Of a DNA stretch of 64,000 bases, positions 1 through 10,958 are shown piece after piece. Position 1 is the stretch's first letter, and the number at the start of each line of letters is the position of its first letter. Location of the stretch: contig JAIXMR010000092.1 in NCBI GenBank assembly GCA_025677835.1, forward strand, positions 1 through 64,000. Reading direction: 5' to 3'. The DNA comes from Sporodiniella umbellata. Taxonomy: Eukaryota > Mucoromycota > Mucoromycetes > Mucorales > Rhizopodaceae. The notes below the pieces were generated by a model, which was not told where the DNA came from, made no database searches, and saw only the letters and a program-made list of their open reading frames with translations. A program made the translations under genes and the position numbers.

Positions 1-294
1 CTTGTTTTCCTAGACTATTGGATGACCTTTTGTTTAAAAAAAAACACGCTTGGTATTCTACCTAGTATACTGGTATGACCTGATATGTTGGGTATTATAG
101 GCATGGATTAAAGAAAATGAGATGGAATCTCTTTTATGTTCAGAATGAGAGAACAGTTAATGTAATACAAAAACGTTAGCCACCTCATACTTCTATTTAC
201 TATAAACAAACGCATATACAGATCTTTTTTTTTTTTTTTTTTTTTTTGCATTATGTTTAGAAATTCCAATCCCGGTTGCTGTAGGTAGGATATC

Positions 295-303
295 TATATA
301 AAG
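295..303 (+). promoter_or_regulatory. TATA-like element upstream of the FLVCR-like gene
   Basis: TATATAAAG lies about 45 nt before the chosen ATG at 347. It follows a 24-nt T run (about 224-247) and precedes a CT-rich stretch. Distance and sequence fit a core promoter, but no start site is known. Nothing else is recognisable in 1-346. Confidence 0.4.
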
Positions 304-346
304 CCTTTTCTAAATTCACCTATCTCTCCTTTTTCTACAAATAATA

Positions 347-2123
347 ATGAACTGTCAAGAACAGATTCCTTTACTGACATCAAACATAACTCATTGGCGA
401 TGGTTTATTCTTTTCTCTTGTTCTTTATTAACCTTTTCAAGTGCCATAGCGTAACCTCTTTTATATTAACAAGTAACGCTTAAAACTCATATTTTCATAA
501 ATACAGATGGTCTACCTTTTCTCCTTGCGTGTATATTTTCACAGACTATTACTTTGAACAGGTCAATGGATACACAATCAATGCTATCAACATGCTTTCC
601 TCTATATACATGTTGGTCTATCCTTGTCTTATCTACTGGGTGGTTCAAAGCTTTTTGAAATCAAAAGATGGTCATGGACTAACAAAAATAATCGCCTGGG
701 GTGCTTTTCTGAATGCCTTTGGGTGTTTCTTACGGTGGCTAGGCTCATTTCCTTCTCCTACAGGCTTTATGATTCTTTTTTCTGGTCAAACTGTAGCGGC
801 TATTGGTGAGCGATTTAGATAAAAGTGTATCCTGATCCACTAACTTTTTCTTCTGCACACACACATATATAGCTCAAGTTTTTTTCATGACCCTTATACC
901 GCAATTGGTTGTTGCCTGGTTTCCTTTAAATGAAGTCAATCTGGCTACTTCCATTGCTATAACTGCAAATGGACTGGGTGTTGGTATCGGATGTGCCTTT
1001 ACACCTCTTATTGTTAAAAAGACCACAGCAATAGATGATATACCTCAGTTATTGTTTATCCAGGTAAATAAAACTCACTATATATAGATAATAAGATCCT
1101 AAACAAACGAGTCAATTATGTACTTTACTTGACCAATCATTTAAAAAGCTCATCCTGAGTCTTTTGGCTTTGATGTTAATTTGGATATCATTCAAGAAAC
1201 CTTCACCTTATTTTACAACGTATGAAAAAAAAACTTTGTGCACACACACACACATATATATATATATAGATACAAGTGGCGCAAACCCAACTAAATATAT
1301 ACATCATTTCTATATAGTGTCTATGCGGATTTCAGCGTAGCAAAAATCTGGAAACAGAAAACTTTTATGTATCTCTTGGGTGTCTTTGGTATTACCGCTG
1401 GAGGGCAGTGTGCCATTGTCTCATTATTAGCTCAGATCCTGTTGCCTCCCTTTGGTCATCTTTTAGATGAACAGCATGTGGGCCTTTTGGGTGCTATGAC
1501 AGTCATTATTGGATCAATTGGGACTATCTGGGCTGGCTACTACCTGGATAAAACACGTAAATATGTACAGTTAAATCGTCTCATGTGCTGGATATCTGCT
1601 TTTACAATATTTGGTCTGCTGGTTGCTATTGAATTTAATTCTATTTTCGGTTCGGTTATTGCTTGGTAAGATATACTGAAAAAAAAAAAAGAATTTTCTC
1701 ATTTTGTATTTACGCTTTTATTCTTAAAATTTGTAAACAACAATTATGTAAATACAGTATTGGCTTTGGTTTAGCGTCTTGTGGTAATAAAAAAAAAAAA
1801 AAAAAAAAAGACCTGAGAAGCTCAGATCTATTCAACTAAAAAAAAACACCATAGCTCTTATTCCTACAACTATTCAGTTTGCATGCGAAATGCTTTACCC
1901 TATTAGCGATATTATTCCTACAGCTTATTTACTTTCTGCAAGTAATATGAGCGGTACTTTGTTGGTGGCTTTGATGAGTAGCGTAGAAAATGCAAATAAC
2001 AAGTTCTCAATGCGCACACCTATTGCTTTTCTGCTATCACTCTTTTGCGTTGCTATTCTATTAATGTATCAAGTCAAAGGAGATTTAAATCGTACCTCGC
2101 AAAAGCAGCTTCTACCTTTTTAA
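347..2123 (+). CDS. FLVCR-like major facilitator transporter
   Basis: Seven-exon model: 347-450, 507-805, 873-1063, 1149-1219, 1336-1665, 1758-1783, 1855-2123. It closes in phase to 429 aa. The protein is almost entirely hydrophobic segments, about 12 expected membrane helices in the plasma or organelle membrane. Stretches such as FSPCVYIFTDYY, LVVAWFPLNEVNLATSIA and GLGVGIGCAFTPLIV are typical of the feline-leukaemia-virus-subgroup-C-receptor (FLVCR/DIRC2) branch of the MFS. Animal members move haem, choline or ethanolamine; the fungal substrate is not known, so no specific cargo is claimed. Exon 6 is only 26 nt, and intron 4 contains a CA/TA microsatellite. The gene converges with ATG13, with 145 bp between the stop codons. 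Splice sites come from frame and consensus, and the 26-nt exon is the least certain. Confidence 0.82.
1241..1268. repeat. (CA)n(TA)n microsatellite in an FLVCR-like intron
   Basis: A CA dinucleotide run passes directly into a TA run inside intron 4 of the transporter gene. It is likely length-polymorphic. Confidence 0.9.
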
Positions 2124-2168
2124 CATTGATTCAATACAATTATTTATTTATCTATACATATACGCAAA

Positions 2169-2219
2169 CACACACACACACACACACAAATGTATATATA
2201 TATATATATATATATATAT
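2169..2219. repeat. (CA)n ... (TA)n compound microsatellite
   Basis: About 20 nt of CA repeat and about 27 nt of TA repeat, split by a few bases, lie in the 145-bp spacer between the convergent FLVCR-like and ATG13 genes, probably within a 3' UTR. Confidence 0.9.
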
Positions 2220-2268
2220 GTTTATTTATATAAACGTAACTTTTTTTTTTCAGCTATCAAACTCGAGA

Positions 2269-4075
2269 TTAAAAATGTTTAACACTGTCGTCGGATCTTT
2301 TGTAATTTTTTTCTTCGTAAAATGGGGTCTGTTCTGTATGCAGAGGCGAAGGTATGGCAGGCTGGTAGAATCGATTAATAGAAGAGTGTGACGATGAATT
2401 TGAACCCTCTTGTATATTGACTATATTAGAGGATAGAGATTCAGAAAAAGAACAATGTGTATTTTTCAAGCTCTGAAAATAGGAAATTGTCTTTTTGTGA
2501 ACACTTGCTTCTGATCTGTTGGAAGTTTTTTGAAAAAGTGGGCCTTCTTTAGGTAAAAGATCTTGTAGTGATTCTCGAAGTGTTTCTTCAGTCAAAATCC
2601 CCTTTAAATCTTTCGTTTTTGGTCTATTCAGTGATAGGTTTGCTGATTTGTACTTTCCAAAGCTAGGTTTTATCGTTAGACTTCTTGTTCGAGCTTCAAT
2701 GTGTGCTATGAATATGCATGAGAATACAAAAAGAAAAACTATATGCAGCCTCAATCCTCTGAGCTACAATTCTTTTTTGGTCTTACAGCTCGATTCTGTT
2801 GACGATGAAGATGATAAAGAAGGAGATTTGAAAAGCGATACATCACAAGATTTAAGTTGACTTTTTGCTTCAGGTACAGCAGTAGCACAGTTGGGGCTCG
2901 TCCATCTTTTATTAATGCATGGTATTTGTTGGTTCGTCTCGGCAAAAGTTTTATCTTCTAATCGAAAGTTGCTGTAGCGTCGATAAACAACACTCAAGCT
3001 CAAAGTTCTGTGTAATACGTGCTTATTAAGTACACAAGTATATATACAGATATTTGTGGGTATGTATAAAGAGAGACATTGATATTGATAAGAAAAAAAA
3101 AAACGATAGATAAAGAGGGTTGCGGTATTCATCACTTACCCGTTAGGTGTTATAAGATCAGAAAACTCAAAAGTTTCATTTGACTCATTACTTCCGTGTT
3201 CCATTAAGTTTGAGGCTATAGTTATACACAATAAAAAAAAAGGCCCAATCATAAAAACAATGAAAGGAAAAAAAAAACCCCTTAGAAGAGGGAGGTGGCT
3301 TACTTATCGGTATTTCAGAGTCGCAATGAATATCTGAAAGGTGATAGCCTATAGACAGCATGCCTTGCTTCTTTGAATCTGACAAAATGCGACAAAGATT
3401 AAAAGCAGGCATTAACCTAACAAAAGAATAAAGCGATCTAAAAAATACAGCAGAGTGCTTGTATGAACTAGACAGCTCATTGGTGTAAGGTAAAGAAGAC
3501 TGCCTATCTCACGTGAGCCATACTTCTCATACAAGTTCTGTTTACCTCAAACCAAGGGTCCATTTTTCAAGAACAAATCGTTCTGCGTTAGTCGAATCTA
3601 CAGGATCCCATCGATTAGAATTGTGAGTACCAAGTAAAATTTGACTGGGTGGCAGTCTAGAGGTATCTAGATATATACTAATAACCATTGGAGGCATATT
3701 TTCAATGTCCGATATGGTTTTCCAGCTCTTTAAATCGTCCCGAAGTAGTTCGATCCCCTCAGTTTCAATACTGAACTAAACAAACATCAGCTTTAGCATA
3801 GCCTTTTTGTCTCAAAATTACCAGTTTGCTTTTTTCTTCTACACCATCAGGCTCTCTTTTGTCAACTTTAGGTATAGTTATGCGTGCCTGTAAAATGATT
3901 TGCGCTGTTTTTGAATAGAAATGCTATAAAGTTTGGTAGCTTTTGTAAGTTTTTCTTTTTCTCTTTGCTTGCTAATAAAAATAGCAGTAAATAAAACCTG
4001 AAAGGCTTTCTGTTGGTCTTTTCTGTGTTTATTTGAAAGTAAATGGGATTCAGAAAGAATACCAGGCTGATTCAT
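2269..4075 (-). CDS. ATG13: Autophagy-related protein 13 (Atg1 kinase complex)
   Basis: Seven exons on the minus strand (read from high to low): 4075-3998, 3923-3822, 3775-3546, 3503-3304, 3215-3140, 3007-2787, 2705-2269. They total 447 aa. The N-terminal HORMA domain is clear: HFYSKTAQIILQARI, then PPMVISIYLDTSRLPPSQILL, FVLEKWTLGL, FFRSLYSFVRLMPAFNL, and FSDLITPNGTLSLSVVYRR near its end. The C-terminal half is Ser-rich and low-complexity, as in other Atg13 proteins, where it carries the Atg1- and Atg17-binding sites. Atg13 activates the Atg1 kinase at the phagophore assembly site in starvation autophagy. The first intron has a weak donor (GTTTTA), and the acceptor of the last exon has an alternative a few codons on. 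Residue order and every phase agree, so the family call is firm and only the ends are less so. Confidence 0.88.
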
Positions 4076-5000
4076 GTTTTTAAATTTGATTACATAAATG
4101 TTTCGAATTATATCTTCAAAAACAAAAAGAAAGAAAAGAAAGTAAGCAAAATCCTTTTGACAGCAATTCTTTTCTAAAAATAACACAAGGCTTTTTCTAG
4201 ATTGAAGCTTTCTTCAGCCAATCACCGTTATTATCTAACTATTCTAGCATAACATCGTGGTTTTAAAAGACTATGAATGATGCCACAATATATCTCCGAG
4301 TGTTACTTTTTCATCTAAAAGAGTGTTCAAATAAATTTGTCTGTTTGCAAAAATTTATGGCAGTTGCATAGCAAGTAAGCAGATACGTACAAGATCAACA
4401 AATCCGCCGACAGCTCTACGATTGCTTTGGCTTATATTTATAATTATTTGCCAAAGAAAACCTTTGTTTTTATGGAGTCATGTCATATTAATTCAATTTC
4501 AGCTTTAGGACAATTGGCAGTAATCAGATTAGTAAAGACTATTAAAGAGATAGAGCATAAAGAAAAGAATAGTACAATTAAATAATAGCAAAAAAAAAAG
4601 AAAAGAAAGGGAGGCCATTGATATTCTTACAAAACCTGGTTTTATCAGCCAATGCAAAGAAGTATTTTTTTATTTAACTTTTGGACTGGGCGAGGGTATT
4701 TTTTGAGCCGTGTTCCTTATTTAAAGCAGTCAGTATATCGTCATAGATACACATGAATTTTTTTTACTCGGGTATCTTCTTATGTTTTGAATATACGAAA
4801 AGAAGTGACCAGTTGTTTTTTGTTGCTTTTTTTTTCTATATAGGCTTATAATTGGAAAATCCAGGCTCTATGTATAAAGACAAAGACTTTGGGTGGATAG
4901 CGGTAATTGAATTTGAATAGGTTTTCTTTTACAACTAAAGAATCTAGGGTTTTGAAATGCTTGTGAATCACTTAGTGTTTCTCACCTTTCTTTCTTCTTA
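4076..5000. other. Divergent intergenic region ATG13 / N-formylglutamate amidohydrolase
   Basis: About 0.9 kb separates two divergent starts, so it should hold both promoters. It is AT-rich with short A and T runs. A TATA-like TGTATAAAG lies near 4870, about 130 nt before the plus-strand gene. No ORF with family features is seen. Confidence 0.5.
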
Positions 5001-5908
5001 ATGTACGATCCTCAAGGCTGTGAAGCTTTTGGAGAAAAGGTCACTGGAGACTTGATGTTGGTCAATGGAACTATACCTTTGATTATTACTGCACCTCATG
5101 GAGGTTGGAAAAGGCCAGAGTCTATACCAGACCGAGTTCGCGATGGCAGTCTTATTCTGCGCGATCTATACACTAAAGAAATTGCCGAAACCATACAAAA
5201 GAAAATTATGCAGCATTACAAGCAGTCGCCTTTTGTCGTTTTTAATCTAGTTTCAAGGAGGAAAGCAGACACGAACCGACCAATCGAAGAAGGTACAGAA
5301 ACAGAAGCAGGCAGAAAACTCTGGTGTGACTACCACAATAGTATTAAGAGCTCCATTGAGTCTTTACACAAAAAATACAGTTTTGGTATCTTGATAGATA
5401 TACATGGTAACAGTTTAAAAGGCAAACCGTTCAGTTTGCCAATTTTTCTTCTCACCTAGTTTGCATAGGCCATACACACAAGCATGGAATGATTGAGCTT
5501 GGTTACTTATTAGAGCCCGATGATATCAAACAAAGTTCACCATCGTCGTTGAGTGAATTGGTTTTACAGAAATCTTCCATTCAATCTTTAGCTCAGCGAT
5601 GTCAAACAGTAACTGTATACCAGCAAGTTCTTCATCTCTTTGGTGACAGAATTAGTGAGCTAAACGTTCCTGCTGTACCTTCAACTACTAATGATCCCGA
5701 TGACTTTTTGTATTTTCATGGAGCTTATACCACCCAAACCTACCACTTCCACAGCAAAAAAGACAATAAGGGAATGGATGCTGTTCAAATAGAAATTCCC
5801 CAAAAGTTTAGATTGAATTCAGAAGGAAGAGAACAAGCTGCCCAGGCGATATCAAAAGCTGTTATATTTTTGTTAGATAATTATTATATGAACATACACA
5901 AGCTTTAG
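5001..5908 (+). CDS. N-formylglutamate amidohydrolase family protein
   Basis: Two exons, 5001-5406 and 5469-5908, give 281 aa. The family's metal-hydrolase motifs are present: TAPHGG near residue 35, RRKADTNRP near 90, and LIDIHGHTHKHG formed exactly across the splice. The prokaryotic enzyme (HutG type) removes the formyl group from N-formylglutamate in histidine degradation. In fungi the physiological substrate is not established, so the name gives the fold and chemistry rather than a pathway. Length is close to the usual 260-290 aa. The ATG at 5001 is the first in frame; an ATG at 4957 runs into a stop. The gene stands alone on the plus strand between ATG13 and TFIIF beta. Bacterial ancestry is possible but cannot be tested from one sequence. 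Confidence 0.82.
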
Positions 5909-6185
5909 TTTTGCAATAAATGTATATATGTTCTCATTTAAAACTGGTATGTATGTAGAGGATAACACATGAATACATCTAAGCAATATACTTTAAAAGA
6001 AAGAAAAAATAGGCCATACATTTTGATTTCAGATACTATTCAAACCTTTGTTCCTTGTTTTTCTATCGTAGGGAGACCGCTGCGGTACATATAGAAACAG
6101 CCAATGAAATGCTCTGAGATTGAAACATTTATACATACACATACGCTTTTAACTTCTATTCTCTTGTTTTTTTCAAAATATCAAA

Positions 6186-7290
6186 ATGTCTGGAAATAAT
6201 GAGGTCGATGCTCTATTTGAAGATGATCCAGGATCATTGGAAGGCGTCATCGATGAAGACGATGCCGAAGACCTTAAACTAGATCAAGCTGATAACAAAG
6301 TTTGGTTAGTGAAGGTATGCCAAAAAAAAAAAAAAAAAAAAAAAAGAGGGTCAGTTTTTAATGTGGATTTGAGGTTCCAAAATTCCTTTCAGATGCGTGG
6401 AAAAATGTGGGTCAAGATAATGTCAGCTTAGGAAGTCTCCGTATATATAAAGAACCGTAAAGTAAGCTTTTTTACGTAAAGAGAAAATTTAGATTCATAC
6501 AAATCATGTAATAGAACCCCAGGAAAGCCATCAAGAGTAAACTGATTGACATTAATGGTTTTCTTAATTCTTTTACTTACTCTACATAGATTTCGCTTCA
6601 TTTACCAGAAAACGAAATGACTGCCAACATTCCAAAGGAATACAGTATATCGCTTTCCTCGGCTGAAGTTCAGAACAAGTTTGTATTTTCTCAAACAGAG
6701 CATGGCAAGAGCATTAGTGGTACAGTACATCATGAATGTGTAGCTGTACCTACAGAGGCCAACGCTTATAGAGACATTATGCGGAAAAGAGTCCGCGAAG
6801 CAGGAACGCCCCAGAGAACTACACAAGTGCTAGGACATGATAACCAGCCCGTATTTGCACCTGGGGCTAGTAATGTTATGCCAACCAGCAATTTTTCGAA
6901 CTTTGTGGTAGGGAATGGCAGAGCTATTTTTCTTGTTGACTTTGACTATAGGCATCCAAAAAAATCAAAACAGACAAAGAGAAAGCTACTCGTATACCGA
7001 GAAACGAACTTATGGATTTGCTTTTTGCAGCTTTCGACAGATATCCTTATTGGTCTTTTAAGGGTATCATGGAAGAAACTAAGCAACCAAACCAATATTT
7101 GAAGGAAATTTTGCCAGAAATTTGTATCTTAAACAAAAGAGGCCCTTATGCTGGTAACTATCAGCTGAAACAAGAGTTTAAGCAAAGACTTTCAACTGCT
7201 GAAAAGCAAAGTACAACTGATAAACCTGCTGAAGAAGGCTCTTCTAGTGAGGAGGATGAAGAGGAATTCATGGAAGACGTTAAGTTGTAA
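6186..7290 (+). CDS. TFG2: Transcription initiation factor IIF, beta subunit (RAP30/Tfg2)
   Basis: Proposed exons: 6186-6314, 6374-6440, 6523-6536, 6590-6907, 6952-7290, giving 288 aa (human RAP30 is about 250). The N-terminal dimerisation region reads VWLVKVPKFLSDAW, followed by ISLHLPENE. The C-terminal winged helix is strongly conserved (RNELMDLLFAAFDRYPYW, then TKQPNQYLKEILPEI). The tail is acidic (SSSEEDEEEF). TFIIF binds RNA polymerase II and brings it to the promoter. The 14-nt third exon is inferred: reading straight on from exon 2 gives a TAA, and no other GT/AG choice restores phase. This costs the usual LRI motif, so the join around 6440-6590 is the weak part of the model. Confidence 0.87.
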
Positions 7291-10200
7291 AAAAAACAAA
7301 AAAAAAAAAAGCCTTTAAAAATAGTATAAAATAAATAAACACCAAAAAAAAAAAAAAGTAAATAAAAGAATAAAATAGACATACACTTCAGGGTTTATTG
7401 TTTTTTTTTTTTTTGGTAAAGTAAATACTTTTCGAATTCTAGAGAAAGAACTTTTTTGCGCTTGTGCGGTTTAGTATATTGCGACTTAAAGTCACGTTTG
7501 ATGCAACACTGAACACAATATTATTGGGCACGATGTATACTCACACGCATCCATCTGGTCATAAGAAAGTCGGCTTAAATAAAAGAAGCGGATTGTTTAA
7601 GTCGCAAAAGTCTTTCCATCGTGTGTTTATACAAAACATAAAGCTTTGATATATATATTTTAGCTCTAGATAAGGCCAAAATTGCTTAGGGCGATCCTCA
7701 CTAATCCAAATAATGGTAGTAGGACTGAAATAGGAGTGCAATATGCGGAGATTGTCACTCAGTCATGGGGCAAAGCATTGTACAAAGATAGTTTAAACAC
7801 ACTGGTTTTAAAAGGAAAAAAAGTCAAGCTTATACATATGAAAAACTACTGCATATTCTAGAAAACCATAACATCAGGTCGTAGTCAATTAGCAAATATC
7901 ATAACAATATATAAAGTAAAACAAAAAGTTTATTTTGAGGGAAGAATACATGACTACACATTTTGCTCCGCGAGAAATCAAGATTCACACACACCATAAA
8001 AAGAAAAACGGTAATGTTACGGGCATAAAACGTTTATAGTATTATTGAACTGTTTTCTAGAAAAGGCATATGAACTACGCACCTTTTTGGGAAAGTACTT
8101 ACACACTTGACAAAAGGCTTGAACCATTACATACCAAAATCTAGAACAGTGTACCCAAATTTCGTTTAGTTCATTCAGTTACTATACTTTTGCATCAACG
8201 ACGGCACATAAGATGATGACATAGAGGATAGTGTATCAGGCATGTCTTTCCAAGGAGCACATGCTCTCTAATTCGTAGATAGGGCAAGGTAATATATATC
8301 TATAGATACTGTTTTATTTACAGACATTTGAATCTAGGCAAGTATGATCAAGAGAATGGTGGTATATATGAACAGGAGTTGTTATATAAAACGTCCCTCC
8401 CCCTTTTTTTTGTCTGTGAATGGATAATATCATGGAGGCTCTAGAATTCAATAAAAGGATACTGTAGTCAAACGACCTTTTTTAGCAGGCAGACGATATC
8501 ATGCTCCTATGTAACTGAAAATCTATTGTTTGTTTCACTTTTTTGAAAAAAAAAAAGCTTCTATGTTGAAGCAAATTTGACTAGAACATTCTACATTGTT
8601 AATGCTTAGATACCCAGTCATTGACTGAACCCCTGTAGTCGGTACAAACTTTAAATTCAATGGCTTTTAATTAAATAGTTTGTGAAGGTTGCAAATCGTC
8701 TAGATTTGTTTAAAGCTCATAAAAAGAAAGGGCATAGGTCAGATTCAATCATTGACCGTTCATAACTTATGGGATGTGCTATTTTTATATTACTATATCA
8801 AACAGTGCGCTTAGAAAAATATGTTTTTGTTATCTTTCGAGATTTTCAGATTTTAGTCAAGCAAACGGTTGACTGCTAAATGTTTACCCGTTGATTATTT
8901 AAAGCTGTTGACTTTTAAAGTGCGTTATGTATATTTTGTACTGTAAATTGGAAGTTAATTTGTATATTTCAATCAAATTTACAATACAAAATATACGCAA
9001 AGCACCGTGGACAAACGACACTTATTTTAAAAATCGCTTTTTGATATTGGTTTTTGAATAGTCTTATGACCCTTTGTTTTTATAAATTCTCACAGTGCAA
9101 TATGTGACCTGATGTCGCCATATTTGTAAGAGTCTGTGTGATCACAGCTTGAGCATTAGTATTCGGCTTTCAGTTCGAAGTTGAGGATGTACTAGTGAGC
9201 GATGTGCTGTAACCATCCTCTTTGCCTTGGATACAGATATAAAACAGATGTATCACATAGGCCAAGACTCAGACTACGATCAGACAATCTAAGAGCGTTG
9301 CAAGACTTTTGATACCGCATATCAAAAAACATTCGATTAATTTGAAATAAAGGGTTCCAGTGCTTTACGAAAACCACCGAACAAAGAATTCTTTACTGTA
9401 ATTAAACCCTCACAACAATGCTTTATCAAGCGTATCAAGATTTTCGAGGTAAACAAACAAAGACTGGAAAGCAAAATCTAATTGTTTCAAACACAAAGCC
9501 ATTATTCTGTTCTCCTCTTTTTTATGGCACAACGTAGTCTTTTTCTACTGCGGTTGTCCTTTTTGGGGAAAATAGCATTTTTCCTATTTTGGGCTAACAG
9601 CTCCACCAATACAATGTATTTTAAAGCAATCTAGTAATGAAAAGAAACACATCTTATAGGCCTTATTGTCTTGTGCTATATAATCTAAAATGGCCGTGTT
9701 ATACTACATTTACAAGTCTCTCCTTTTTCTTTAGCACGAAAACTCAAGCTACGCTACAATACCGTCTTTTTTTCTGCAATCCTCTAAAAGTACGCATCTC
9801 TCTGCCCCCTTATCATACAGTCTGAATTTCAAAACAGGAGTATAGAAGTGAAACAAAAATTAAGCTGGTCTGGCTTTACAGGAGTCTATGGTGTCCTAGT
9901 TTCAATCAAATCTTATTTCGACAAAGCCTTACGGCAAAAGGTTTTTTTTTTAAAAAAAAAAAAACAAAGGCCGGAAATGTCTGATTTGAAAATGTATATT
10001 GAATATCGTATGATAGGATACTTTCCGAAAATAAAGAGGCTTTCATAAATCCAGCTATACTACTTGAACAAATATTGTTTACTAGACTGTTTGACCTTTT
10101 AACAAAGTTGCTTTATCTCCCCTGAGACTTGTTTAAACACAATGGTTATTTATTCAACATATGCTTTCCCCTTTTTTTTGTTGTTGCTGTCTTGACATTG

Positions 10201-10958
10201 CACATCACTGTGATTGCTTTGAAACGACAATATACTAGGTAAGCAGAAGTAATATATAAAAAGCGAAATGTACAGCCATATCATATACATTTGTACTAGA
10301 ATGATGGCGTTGCATTTCCATATCTGTCTGTAATATTGCCTGAGTACTGTTCATCAACTACTTTGCCTTCTATAGTTTTCGTTTTCAATTGTCAAACAAG
10401 GCATATAGATAATGAGACAAAAAAACAGAAAAGAAGCTTCTTGAATAAAAACCCGTTTTCGACAGGGCTTAAAAGCGAGCTCTGAAAGTACTGTTCCCTA
10501 AACATCTCATCTAAGTTATGGCTCTAGATCGAGGATTTTGCATTCTTTTAAAACGTTTTTTTTTTTTTTTGAGGTTTTTCTGTAGATTATTGAAAAGCAG
10601 ACTATTCTCCGGCTTTGAATTTCAGTCAATTAGATAATTTAATAAGACTGCTTTCGAATCTAAACTTGCACAAGATATAAAAGAAATCACAAGTAAAAGT
10701 AAATGTAGGCGTTCCTTATGATTGTACAAATGAATATGCATTTGTCTGTTTGTGTTGGATTTGAAAAGTGATTTAACAAGTTTCATGTTTTAGGTTTTTT
10801 TTCTTTTTGGTAAGTGACTTGGAATAACCATTTAAGGCCTAAACTTTTTTTTTCTTTCTTCTTTTACACAAAAAAACTTTTTTATTTTTCCCTGTTTTCC
10901 CTTTTATATATCTTTTTTCCTGTATCCTTTTTCTCTCTTTTCTTTCACTTACTTTACC
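7291..10958. other. Gene-poor AT-rich region
   Basis: About 3.7 kb without a recognisable gene. Short ORFs (near 7464, 9192, 9637 and 9848) show no family features and are rich in Lys, Phe and Asn codons, as expected by chance in AT-rich DNA. It holds an imperfect inverted repeat (8920-9005), a T10/A13 junction (9942-9964) and, from about 10790, a CT-rich leader before the SKN7 start. Confidence 0.6.
8920..9005. repeat. Imperfect inverted repeat, 33-nt arms, 20-nt loop
   Basis: Arm 8920-8952 matches the reverse complement of 8973-9005 at 28 of 33 positions by hand alignment. The core includes TATATTTTGTA against TACAAAATATA and TGTAAATT against AATTTACA. It could be a miniature-transposon remnant or a hairpin transcript. 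No flanking target-site duplication was identified. Confidence 0.7.
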
